64,000 bases of DNA from Sphingobium xanthum. GTDB lineage: Bacteria; Pseudomonadota; Alphaproteobacteria; Sphingomonadales; Sphingomonadaceae. Of the stretch, positions 42,631 to 50,325 are shown one piece after another. Below the pieces are notes generated by a model that saw nothing but the letters and a program-made list of their open reading frames with translations, was not told the origin of the DNA and did not search any database. The position numbers and the translations under genes were made by a program. Within the stretch, counting starts at the first letter, position 1; each line of letters starts with the position of its first letter. The stretch covers positions 1-64,000 of the forward strand of contig NZ_JAHKKS010000015.1 of NCBI RefSeq assembly GCF_019737615.1. The letters run 5' to 3'.

Positions 42631-44400
42631 CTAAGCCTTCGCCTTCTCCGCCGCGATCCAGTCGTCGATCTGGCGCTCCAGTACATCGAGCGGCAGGGCG
42701 CCCTGACCGAGTATGGCGTCGTGGAAGCCCTTGATGTCGAACCGGTCGCCGAGCGCTTTCTCGGCGCGGGCGCGCAGTTCGCGAATCTTGAGCTCGCCGA
42801 GCTTGTAGCCGAGCGCCTGGCCCGGCCAGCTGATGTAGCGATTGACCTCGGCATCGATGTTCGCGGCGCTGAGCGCGGTGTGCTCGGTCATGAAGGCGAC
42901 GGCCTGTTCCTTGGTCCAGCCCTTGGCGTGGATGCCGGTGTCGACGACCAGCCGCGAGGCGCGCCACATCTCGTAGGAGAGGCGGCCGAACTGCTTCTCG
43001 GGCGTGTCGTACAGCCCCATCTCGATGCCGATCCGCTCGCTGTAGAGTCCCCAGCCTTCGACGAAGGCGGTGAAGCCGGCGAGATATTTGCGTTGCGGAG
43101 AGAGCGTCAGCTCCTGCTGGAGTGCGATCTGGTTGTGATGGCCCGGCACTGCCTCATGCGCGGTGAGCGCGGGCAGCTCCCAGAGCGGGCGCTGATCGAG
43201 CTTCGAGGTGTTCACATAATAATTGCCGGCAATGCCAGTGTCCGGGCTGCCCGAACTGTAATAGGCCGTGGTCGTGCCCTCGGCGATCTCGGCCGGGATT
43301 TCGCGCAGGCCATAGGGCAGGCGCGGCAGCCGGCCGAAATAGCCCGGCATCTTGCCATCGATCGTCTTGGCGACGCGCGCGGCGGCCTGCATCAGCTCCT
43401 CGGGCGTCTTGGCATAATATTTGGGATCGGTGCGCAGCAGCTTCACGAAGGACGCCTTGTCCGCATAGCCGGCGCTCTTCGCGACCTGCGCCATCTCCGC
43501 CTCGATCCGCGCGACCTCGTCGAGGCCGATCTTGTGGATCTGGTCCGGCGTCAGGCTGGTCGTCGTCTCGACGCGCACGCGATAGGCATAATAAGCCGGG
43601 CCGCCCGGCTGGGCCGAGACGCTCGCCACTTTCACGCAATGCGGCAGATAGTCCTTCACGAGGAAGTCCGCCGCCTTGGTGTAGGCCGGGTTGAGCTTGC
43701 CGGTGATGACCGCCTTCGCCTCGGCCTGCATGGCGGACCAGTCGGCTTCGCTGACGGCATTGGGGCGATTGGCGGCGAAGGGCGCATAGAAGCGCGACTT
43801 GACCGGGTCTGCGACGATGACGCCGCGCACCGAGCGCTCGAGCCCGCCGAGCGTCATGCAGGGCTGGACATATTTCTGCGCGATGGCTTGCTTCGTGATC
43901 GCGATCAGCTCGTCGCTATAGGCGGGGATCAGGGCAAGGCGCTTGAGATAATTCTGATAGTCGAGCTTCGTCGTGAAAGCGACATCCTCGCCCATCCCGG
44001 CAAAGCCCTGCCAGGGCGAATAGTAGCTGGTGAACAGGATGACGCGCTGGCCGAAGCCATTGCCTTCGATGTCCTCGCTCAGCATGCGGCGCAGGATCAG
44101 CCGGTCGACCTTCTCGGCCGCGCTGAGGTCGGTCTCCGGGATCGCATCCAGCCGCGCGAGGAAGCGCTTCTCGTCCTCCGCACGCGCATCGGCGCCACGC
44201 AGCGTCGGGTCGCCGAGCTTATCGTCATAGCGCTTGTCGCCCACCGAACTGGCGAGCCGGGGCGATTGCGCCAGCGACCATTGCCAGTGATCGTCCATCA
44301 ATGACTTGAGGTCGCTCGACGGCGTCGCGAGGGCAGGGGCGGTGATCGGCGCTGCGAGCAGGGCCAGTGTCGTCGCGAGCCTGCGGATCATATGGGGCAT
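42631..44400 (-). CDS. DUF885 exported putative metallopeptidase
   Basis: 589 residues from ATG 44400, preceded by GGGAGGA. Signal peptide IRRLATTLALLAAPITAPALA. DUF885 hallmarks are GAGxxHxR-like spacing replaced by YYVNTSKLDQRPLWEL, then TAHEAVPGHHNQIALQQE with the HExxxH zinc site, AFVEGWGLYSERIGIEMG with the third ligand, and later RASRLVVDTGIHAKGWT. The fold is related to M32 carboxypeptidases. Likely periplasmic peptidase; substrate unknown. Confidence 0.88.
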   Translation of the reverse strand: MPHMIRRLATTLALLAAPITAPALATPSSDLKSLMDDHWQWSLAQSPRLASSVGDKRYDDKLGDPTLRGADARAEDEKRFLARLDAIPETDLSAAEKVDRLILRRMLSEDIEGNGFGQRVILFTSYYSPWQGFAGMGEDVAFTTKLDYQNYLKRLALIPAYSDELIAITKQAIAQKYVQPCMTLGGLERSVRGVIVADPVKSRFYAPFAANRPNAVSEADWSAMQAEAKAVITGKLNPAYTKAADFLVKDYLPHCVKVASVSAQPGGPAYYAYRVRVETTTSLTPDQIHKIGLDEVARIEAEMAQVAKSAGYADKASFVKLLRTDPKYYAKTPEELMQAAARVAKTIDGKMPGYFGRLPRLPYGLREIPAEIAEGTTTAYYSSGSPDTGIAGNYYVNTSKLDQRPLWELPALTAHEAVPGHHNQIALQQELTLSPQRKYLAGFTAFVEGWGLYSERIGIEMGLYDTPEKQFGRLSYEMWRASRLVVDTGIHAKGWTKEQAVAFMTEHTALSAANIDAEVNRYISWPGQALGYKLGELKIRELRARAEKALGDRFDIKGFHDAILGQGALPLDVLERQIDDWIAAEKAKA

Positions 44401-44574
44401 GGGTCCTCCCGAGAATGAGTCGTGCCGGAACCTTAGCGTTCTGAGCCGGAAATGCGACGCGCCACATAAATCCTCCACTGCCCTTGCAGGGGAGGATTTT
44501 GCGCGCGCGATCCATCTTGCCAGTCCCGCAAATCCGGCTAAACTGATACTAAACATGTTAAGGAGTGGATGGCG

Positions 44575-45084
44575 ATGAGCGATACGTTGGAAGCCGACAA
44601 CACGCAGGCGATGCTGCAAATGGTGCTCGACCGCATGGCGATCGAGGAGTTGTTCGTCCGCTATTATTCCGGCCTCGGCACGGGCGATCATGAAGGGTTT
44701 GGCGGCTTCTTCACCGATGACGATCCGGAGCTGGACGTGAACGGCGTCATCTGCCGCAGCGCGGACGACATCACCAGGCTTTACCGTGACGTGGCGCAGG
44801 ACAAGCCCAATCTCACCGGCACGTTCCGCATGATCCTCAGCAACCTCATCATCGACGTGCAGGGCGACACCGCCAAGGCGCAGATGCTCTGGACGCAGAC
44901 CTTGAACGACACGGTCAAGGCGCCGCCGCGCCTGATCGAGCAGGGTCGCGAATATGATCTGCTGGTCAAGAAAGCCGGCCGCTGGAAGATCAAGAAGCGC
45001 GTCGTCATCGCCGACTCGAACCTGCCGGACATGATGGACACGACCTATACGCCGCGGGCGGATTATTCGCTGGCGTCGCTGTAA
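44575..45084 (+). CDS. NTF2/SnoaL-like protein
   Basis: 169 residues from ATG 44575; AAGGAG is nine bases upstream, whereas the in-frame ATG 44569 is only three bases from it. Helix-then-cone architecture: MVLDRMAIEELFVRYYSGL, GTGDHEGFGGFFTDDDPELD, then strands FRMILSNLIIDVQGDTAKA and YDLLVKKAGRWKIKKRVVI. The SnoaL-like fold houses isomerases, dehydratases and binding proteins, so activity is open. It converges with a second SnoaL-like gene across a palindromic repeat. Confidence 0.78.
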   Translation: MSDTLEADNTQAMLQMVLDRMAIEELFVRYYSGLGTGDHEGFGGFFTDDDPELDVNGVICRSADDITRLYRDVAQDKPNLTGTFRMILSNLIIDVQGDTAKAQMLWTQTLNDTVKAPPRLIEQGREYDLLVKKAGRWKIKKRVVIADSNLPDMMDTTYTPRADYSLASL

Positions 45085-45097
45085 GGGCACTCATTAG

Positions 45098-45202
45098 CCC
45101 CTCTCCTTCAGGGGAGGGGTTTGGGTGGGGCTGAACGGTCCAGTTATTCGCTGCGCGAGCGATGCTGGCGCATCGCCCCCCCCCTCCCCTGAAGGGGAGG
45201 GG
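45098..45202. repeat. CCCCTCTCC/GGGGAGGGG palindromic repeat cluster
   Basis: Two hairpins, CCCCTCTCCTTCAGGGGAGG (from 45098) and CCCCTCCCCTGAAGGGGAGG (from 45181), in mirrored arrangement about 60 bp apart. Sits between two convergent NTF2-like genes and may act as a bidirectional terminator. Belongs to the same broad class as the cluster at 37757. Confidence 0.75.
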
Positions 45203-45213
45203 TTAGAAGGAGG

Positions 45214-45717
45214 TCAAGCCATCTCCGCTTTCTGTCCCCAGGCGCGCTTCTCGCCCTGCCAGGGCACCTGTCCGTTGATCCACAGGTCCACATAGACGCT
45301 CTTGAAGCGCCATTCCCCGTCGCTTTCCTTCACGGCCAGCGTGTCCCAGGTGCCCATGCCGAAGACGCGGTTCTCGAAGGTGACGACGTCATGCTGGAGG
45401 ATCGACCAGAAGCATTTGATGCGCACGCCCGGCCGGTCGCCCTGGCCCTCGGCGCCGGTCTCCGGCGACATCAGGATCTGGCTCATGCGGTGCTGGCGGC
45501 CGAGATAATGATCCGGCTTGTCGTACCAGAGCGAGTCCGTCGCGCGCCGGAGGCCCTCGCGGCCATGGCAGCGACCCTGCGGCCAGTGCTCCAGCCAGCC
45601 ATCCTCGGCGAACGTGCCCGCATAGCCCTCGAAATCGCCGGTATCGAGCGCCCAGGCGTAACGCGCCATCAGTTCCTCGATCTCGACGCGGTCTTCCAGC
45701 GATACCTTGAGCGCCAT
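45214..45717 (-). CDS. NTF2/SnoaL-like protein
   Basis: 167 residues from ATG 45717 with GGAGAGAGG upstream. LEDRVEIEELMARYAWALDTGDFEGYAG opens the SnoaL fold, followed by FAEDGWLEHWPQG, YLGRQHRMSQILM and a final sheet (WRFKSVYVDLWINGQ). The same N-terminal pattern (IEEL.xRY..xLDTGD) occurs in the neighbour at 44575, but the C-terminal parts differ. Ring-hydroxylating-dioxygenase small subunits share this fold; no large subunit is nearby. Confidence 0.78.
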   Translation of the reverse strand: MALKVSLEDRVEIEELMARYAWALDTGDFEGYAGTFAEDGWLEHWPQGRCHGREGLRRATDSLWYDKPDHYLGRQHRMSQILMSPETGAEGQGDRPGVRIKCFWSILQHDVVTFENRVFGMGTWDTLAVKESDGEWRFKSVYVDLWINGQVPWQGEKRAWGQKAEMA

Positions 45718-45876
45718 CCTCTCTCTCCTGCTGATGCTGCTATCGGGTGACATAGTCCGCGCCCGGATCGTCGCGGTCAAGCGGCCCGCTCAGCTGAACG
45801 CAAGCTAACCAACAAATTAAGGATTCGGTAAGTGGCCGCGCGTTACTCTTCCTTCATTGTCTGGAAGGAACTGGCG

Positions 45877-45993
45877 ATGCTGGATCGGATGCTGGGCGAA
45901 CCCCGTGGTGCGAAGATGGTGGAACTGGGCCTGATGATGGCCCTCGTCTCGCTGGCCACGCTCATCGCCGTCATTTCCGTCGCTTTGGTCTGA
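45877..45993 (+). CDS. Flp-pilin-like microprotein (38 residues)
   Basis: ATG 45877 with GGAAGGAA seven bases upstream, TGA 45991-45993. MLDRMLGEPRG precedes AKMVELGLMMALVSLATLIA and VISVALV. In Flp/Tad pilins the prepilin peptidase cuts after a Gly and the mature protein begins ATxxEYGL; here a Gly is followed by AKMVELGL with Glu at mature position 5 and then one hydrophobic helix. It is shorter than usual Flp pilins (~55 residues) and no tad genes are nearby. Candidate orphan pilin or small membrane protein. Confidence 0.5.
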   Translation: MLDRMLGEPRGAKMVELGLMMALVSLATLIAVISVALV

Positions 45994-46142
45994 GGCCCGC
46001 GACGTTCCCTGCCGCCTCAGCGCGAGGCCGGCCCGGTCGCATCCGGCGGCCCTATGAAGAAAAGCTTGCCCCCGCTCGCGCCATCTTGGGTTTGACTGCG
46101 CCGCCCTAACGTGAAAACGGGCCTCCGACAGAGGAGATGCCC

Positions 46143-47273
46143 ATGCCCGCGCTGCGCAACGATATCGATCCCGACGGCCTGCTCGAATATTCGGTCGTGT
46201 TCACCGATCGCTCGCTCAATCATATGAGCCAGTCGTTCCAGGGCGTGATGCGCGACATTCATGGTATGCTGTGCGCGGTCTATCATGCCGAGCGCGCCGT
46301 GGTCGTGCCCGGTGGCGGCACCTATGCAATGGAAGCGGTCGCCCGCCAGTTCGCGACGGATGCCAAGGTGATGGTCATCCGCAACGGCTTCTTCTCCTAT
46401 CGCTGGACGCAGATCTTCGAGGTCGGGTCGATCCCCGCTCAGGAGATCGTGATGAAGGCGCGCCGCATCGGCAATGGCGCGGCCGACGCGCCGTTCGCGC
46501 CCGCGCCGATCGACGAGGTCGTTGCCGCCATCCGCGCCGAGCGCCCGGCGCTGGTCTTCGCGCCGCATGTGGAGACCGCTTCGGGCATGATCCTGCCGGA
46601 GGACTATCTCCGCGCCGTCGCCGATGCCGTCCATGAGGTCGGCGGCTTGTTCGTGCTGGATTGCGTGGCCTCGGGCTGCGTCTGGGTCGATATGGAGAAG
46701 ACCGGCGTCGACGTCCTCATCTCCGCGCCGCAAAAGGGCTGGTCCGCGCCGCCCTCGGCCGGTCTGGTGATGCTCAATGCGGCAGCGCTGGAAAAGACGC
46801 GCGCGACCAGATCGACCAGCTTCGCGGCCGATCTCGGCAAATGGAACAGCATCATGGAAGCCTATCTGGGCGGCGGCCATGCCTATCATGCGACGATGCC
46901 GACCGATGCGCTGCGCGTGTTACGCAATGCGATGATCGAGACGAAGGAAATCGGCTTCGAGACGCTCGCTGCCGCGCAATGGGAACAGGGCAATCAAGTG
47001 CGCGCGATGCTCGCGTCGCGTGGGGTGCGCTCCGTCGCGGCCGATGGCTTCGGCGCGCCCGGCGTGGTCGTGGTGTTCACCGACGATCCCGAGCTGCAGA
47101 CTGGCCGGAAGTTCGCCGCGCTCGGGCTGCAGATCGCCGCCGGTGTACCGCTTATGGTCGATGAAGGGCCGGACTATAAGAGCTTCCGCATCGGGCTTTT
47201 CGGGCTCGACAAGCTCAGGGACGTGCCGGGCAGCCTGGCGCGCCTGCAAGCTGCCTTCGACCAGCTGTTCTGA
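46143..47273 (+). CDS. class V PLP-dependent aminotransferase
   Basis: 376 residues from ATG 46143, since GAGGAG touches the first ATG (46137) but is six bases from the second. PLP-binding features: VVPGGGTYAMEAVARQF, D173 in FVLDCVASG and Schiff-base Lys198 in LISAPQKGWSAPPSAGLVM. Overall it resembles the alanine-glyoxylate / serine-pyruvate / aspartate group. The second half (ATMPTDALRVLRNA) is typical. Exact amino-acid pair unknown. The transcript probably ends at the hairpin 47517-47550. Confidence 0.85.
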   Translation: MPALRNDIDPDGLLEYSVVFTDRSLNHMSQSFQGVMRDIHGMLCAVYHAERAVVVPGGGTYAMEAVARQFATDAKVMVIRNGFFSYRWTQIFEVGSIPAQEIVMKARRIGNGAADAPFAPAPIDEVVAAIRAERPALVFAPHVETASGMILPEDYLRAVADAVHEVGGLFVLDCVASGCVWVDMEKTGVDVLISAPQKGWSAPPSAGLVMLNAAALEKTRATRSTSFAADLGKWNSIMEAYLGGGHAYHATMPTDALRVLRNAMIETKEIGFETLAAAQWEQGNQVRAMLASRGVRSVAADGFGAPGVVVVFTDDPELQTGRKFAALGLQIAAGVPLMVDEGPDYKSFRIGLFGLDKLRDVPGSLARLQAAFDQLF

Positions 47274-47590
47274 TCAGTATAGTTGCGGAAAATGCAGGCG
47301 GGATCGTTCTGCGTGCAGCATAGATCGTCAGCACGACACTATGCAGCACATACAATCATGATGGCGCAAATTCTTCTCTAGATGAGCATGAACAAGGCTC
47401 ATGCATAGATGGGTTATCTTGCTGGGAACTTTCGAGCTGTCCTTGCGTTATATCAACGTCATGTGACCCACTCGGGCAATCTCCCACAGCCCGACAAGCG
47501 GACCGTGACATGTTGGCGGGAGCGACTTTTCCCGAAGTGAGTCGCTCCCGCTCTTCTTTTCGAAAGCAGGAAATCCGCCGGTTCGTCGGC
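47274..47590. other. 317-bp intergenic region between aminotransferase and FeeM-like gene
   Basis: AT-richer than its surroundings. Contains the terminator hairpin at 47517-47560 and a short inverted motif near 47385-47408 (ATGAGC...GCTCAT). No gene with a ribosome site is seen. Confidence 0.5.
47517..47560 (+). terminator. terminator after the aminotransferase gene
   Basis: CGGGAGCGAC (47517-47526) pairs with GTCGCTCCCG (47541-47550), followed by CTCTTCTTTT. May also end the FeeM-like transcript from the other side. Confidence 0.7.
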
Positions 47591-48394
47591 TCAGGCGCGC
47601 GCCTCGAAGGGCTGCGGGCCGAGCGCGTGGCTGGCCATCATCGCGACGGAGAGCCGCTCGACGACATCGCGCTGGTCCGAATGCGAGAGGAAGAGGGGAT
47701 AGAGCGAACGGCTGCTGGCGCTGTCCTCGCGCCCCGCGAACTCGCTGATGCGCGCCGCGATGTCCGCGACCTTGAGCCACATGAGCTGCGACGGCGCATC
47801 CACGCTCTTGTTGGTCTTGAGCGGGCCGATCGGCGTGAAGCCCAGCATCGCCTCGTAGAAGCGGCGGTGGCGCGGATTGACCTCGATGAACAGGTCCGTG
47901 CAGCGGTGGCGGCGCTTTCCGTAGAGAAAGACGATGTGGAAGAGCGAAGCCATGAGCTTGCGCGAGGGCATCTCGGTGTCGAAGGCAAGCTTGGTCAGCT
48001 CGCAGACGCTGGCGCCGGGCACGCGGCGGAAGGTGTTGATCTCGTCACGGAAGATCCCGTCGGCGGCGAGGCCCGCGGGCGAATCCACCGCCAGGGTGAT
48101 CGTGCCGACCACCTGGTCGTCCAGCGCGGCGAGGAATGTGGAGTGGCGATCGCTCGCCGGAATGCTGTGCTCGCATCCATAGCCGCGCCAGTCGTACATC
48201 TTGTTGATGAGCAGCCGCGCAAGATCGCGCTCGGCGTCGCACGTCGCGAGGCGGACCTCGAGTTGCTTCACCTCGCCGTCATGGCCGGCATTGATCACCG
48301 GCGTCGAATAGACGGGGCTGTGACCGGTCCCGCAATAATGGCTTGAAAATGTCTCGCCGACGAAATCCGGGCGAAGCGGCTGCATGAACGACAT
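47591..48394 (-). CDS. FeeM-type N-acyltransferase (N-acyl amino acid synthase-like)
   Basis: 267 residues. The GNAT/autoinducer-synthase-like core is visible: VRLATCDAERDLARLLINKMY, DRHSTFLAALDDQVVGTITLA, VCELTKLAFD and DLFIEVNPRHRRFYEAMLGF. This pattern is that of the FeeM domain, where long-chain acyl groups from acyl-ACP are joined to amino acids. Related acyltransferases are repeatedly linked to PEP-CTERM/exosortase systems, and a PEP-CTERM gene lies 455 bp away. Product unknown; signalling or matrix lipid is inference. Confidence 0.75.
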   Translation of the reverse strand: MSFMQPLRPDFVGETFSSHYCGTGHSPVYSTPVINAGHDGEVKQLEVRLATCDAERDLARLLINKMYDWRGYGCEHSIPASDRHSTFLAALDDQVVGTITLAVDSPAGLAADGIFRDEINTFRRVPGASVCELTKLAFDTEMPSRKLMASLFHIVFLYGKRRHRCTDLFIEVNPRHRRFYEAMLGFTPIGPLKTNKSVDAPSQLMWLKVADIAARISEFAGREDSASSRSLYPLFLSHSDQRDVVERLSVAMMASHALGPQPFEARA

Positions 48395-48849
48395 GGGCGA
48401 CCCTATCTTTGCCTCGACGGTCGGCGCACGATGTCGCCCTGCAAAGCGCTGCGCTTTGCAAGCCGGATCATCCTGAAGGTGAACGAAGCCCCCGTCCCCC
48501 GACTGTCTGTAAATATGCCGAAGACGCCTTTGACGCCCGATCGGCCATGCCGGATTGTGACCTGTACTACCCGCCCGGATAAGGCTTTTTGTTTTTAGCG
48601 AGCAGAGAGGTCCCGCCCCTGCACGAGAGGCAAGTAAGCAGGGAAAAAGTTAATTTTCTATTTCCAAGTGACCGCCGGGCGGCGAAGCGTTGTCGTGATG
48701 AGACGAGTAATTTGCCGCATCAACGCTATGTTCACTAGTGGACAAAAATGGCGAAAATCAGCCCTCTGGGCGCGGCGGGGCGATGCCGAATCCCTGAACG
48801 GGAGGAAGGCGGGATATGAGCCGCCGTGCGCGGCGGCTCACCCGGTCCC
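48395..48849. other. 455-bp intergenic region, FeeM-like / PEP-CTERM
   Basis: A GCAAAGCGC/GCGCTTTGC inverted repeat lies near 48440-48460, about 50 bp upstream of the FeeM-like start and possibly regulatory. An AT-rich patch occurs at 48580-48665. A terminator is at the right end. A 61-codon frame at 48668-48853 has no ribosome site and was not called. Confidence 0.5.
48817..48842 (-). terminator. hairpin after the FxDxF PEP-CTERM gene
   Basis: TGAGCCGCCG (48818-48827) pairs with CGGCGGCTCA (48832-48841) around a 4-nt loop. No clear T-run. Confidence 0.55.
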
Positions 48850-49389
48850 TTAAGAGAACGATACTCGCATCGGGCGGCGACGCACGGCAGCGCCGACGGC
48901 CGCGAAGCCTGCAATCATCAGCGCCCAGGAGGCCGGCTCCGGAATTGCGACGGCCGTGAAGGTCGCCGTACCGGAATAGAGGCCCGAGCCGGTAACTTCA
49001 CCGATCACGCGGATCGTGTTCAGCACGCCGTTGATGATCGGAATGCCGCCCACGGAGCGCGACTGGCCGTTCGGCTCGTCGATCAGGGCATAGGACACGC
49101 CGTTGATGATGAGGTCCGTGATCACCAGCTTGTTCGCCGAACCGCTGGAGAAGCTCGTCGAGATCGAGCCGCTGCCGAAGCCGTCCTGCGGAATGGTGAA
49201 TTCGAACGTGTCATCGAACGCGCCGCTCGAGCTGAACGAATTGTAGAAGAACGCCGTGATTGACGGCGTGAAAGGCGTTCCGTTGGTGATCTGGAAATTC
49301 GGATCACCCACATTGAACGTTGTGGCTTGTGCCGCCGGGGCAATAGCCAGGGCGAGAGCGAAGGCGCTCGCCGCGAAAAACTTATTCAT
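48850..49389 (-). CDS. FxDxF-type PEP-CTERM exported protein
   Basis: 179 residues from ATG 49389; the longer open frame upstream lacks a signal peptide. Signal peptide MNKFFAASAFALALAIAPAAQA. FDDTFEFTIPQDGFG gives the FxDxF motif that defines this subfamily. The sorting tag is IPEPASWALMIAGFAAVGAA followed by RRRP. Likely delivered to the surface by exosortase. Near the FeeM-like acyltransferase, which may serve the same matrix pathway (inference). Confidence 0.87.
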   Translation of the reverse strand: MNKFFAASAFALALAIAPAAQATTFNVGDPNFQITNGTPFTPSITAFFYNSFSSSGAFDDTFEFTIPQDGFGSGSISTSFSSGSANKLVITDLIINGVSYALIDEPNGQSRSVGGIPIINGVLNTIRVIGEVTGSGLYSGTATFTAVAIPEPASWALMIAGFAAVGAAVRRRPMRVSFS

Positions 49390-50010
49390 ATCGTAGTCTC
49401 CCATCGTTCTCCCACGGAGCGGCCCATCGTGCGACGGATGTTGCTCGCTCCCACTCGATACGAAGTTCCCGCGGAAACGATCCCGCACCGCGGAAAATAT
49501 TTTTAACCTCTCCCGTTTACCACATCGGCCGAGCCGCGTTTGACTTGCCTTCTCAAACCGTTGAGGTCTGTCGGGCGGCCGATTTCCGGCCTTTCCGGCG
49601 TTCATTGCATTTGTGCAATCGCAACATGAAAGGGCTGGTCCGCTCTTGCCCGGCACATGTCGGACACCCTCGAGATCGAGGCTCCGACAGCCTAGCCCGG
49701 GATCGCCCCGGTCAGTTGCAGTTGCACTTGCGAACCCTTGAAACCGTCAAGCGGGCCATCATGCCTCGCTTCCGGTTCTTGCACGGAATCGGCGTCGTTG
49801 CGTCGAGTCTCGTGCTTGCTACAGCTTTATCACGAGCCGCCCGGCGACCCAAATACATCCTGCCTGTTTAATCTAACCGTTTGTCGATATTCGTTAATCC
49901 GGTCACTATCGCACATAGTTGCCGATGCGTCTGGTTGCGCACCAACCGCCGGGCTGGCACAATTTCGCGAAGGCGCTAGGCTCTGTGCAAACACAGCAGG
50001 AGAGCGATGC
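49390..50010. other. 621-bp intergenic region
   Basis: Holds the leader of the PEP-CTERM gene (GTGGGAGAA and GGGAGA purine runs near 49395-49415) and of the FlbD-like gene. An AT-rich block at 49496-49510 (AATATTTTTAA) may be a promoter element. A 108-codon frame at 49545-49871 has neither ribosome site nor protein-like composition. No RNA gene recognised. Confidence 0.5.
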
Positions 50011-50196
50011 ATGTTCGTGAAGTTCACCAGCCCGGACCGCGTGCCGGTTGCCGTCAACGCCACGCAGATTTCCTTCATTTCCAGCGTCGAGGAAGGCACG
50101 CGCATCCGCTTTGGCGAGGGGCGCAGCGTGACCGTGGTCGAGCCGCTCGACGAGATCATGGACCGGCTGAACCGGACGAACGCGCTGCCGGGATAG
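50011..50196 (+). CDS. FlbD-like small protein (61 residues)
   Basis: ATG 50011 with AGGAGAG upstream; the frame is open further up but only this start has a ribosome site. MFVKFTSPDRVPVAVNATQI, then SFISSVEEGTRIRFGEGR and VTVVEPLDEIMDRLN match the spacing of FlbD-type small proteins (N-A-x-x-I, then G-T-x-I, then V-x-E-x-x-x-E-I). This relationship is by pattern only. No flagellar gene is in the window. Confidence 0.6.
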   Translation: MFVKFTSPDRVPVAVNATQISFISSVEEGTRIRFGEGRSVTVVEPLDEIMDRLNRTNALPG

Positions 50197-50325
50197 CGAG
50201 CGCACGCTTTCAAGCGGGGGGGCCGACGAACATACGCCGGTCCCTCGCGTGCCCCGGGCTGCGCCGAAAAACGACCGGAAGGCAAAGGCAGTCACCGCGC
50301 AAAGCCGCCCGCTTCGCCGCCCCGA

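Noticed and set aside
48668..48853. 61-codon frame in the FeeM/PEP-CTERM gap
   Set aside because: No ribosome site, mixed composition, and it runs into the terminator hairpin.
49545..49871. 108-codon frame upstream of the FlbD-like gene
   Set aside because: No ribosome site, Arg/Pro-rich random-like sequence, no signal peptide or motif.
49955..49985. TGGCAC followed by TTTCGC, resembling a sigma-54 promoter upstream of the FlbD-like gene
   Set aside because: The -12 element lacks the required GC at the right spacing.
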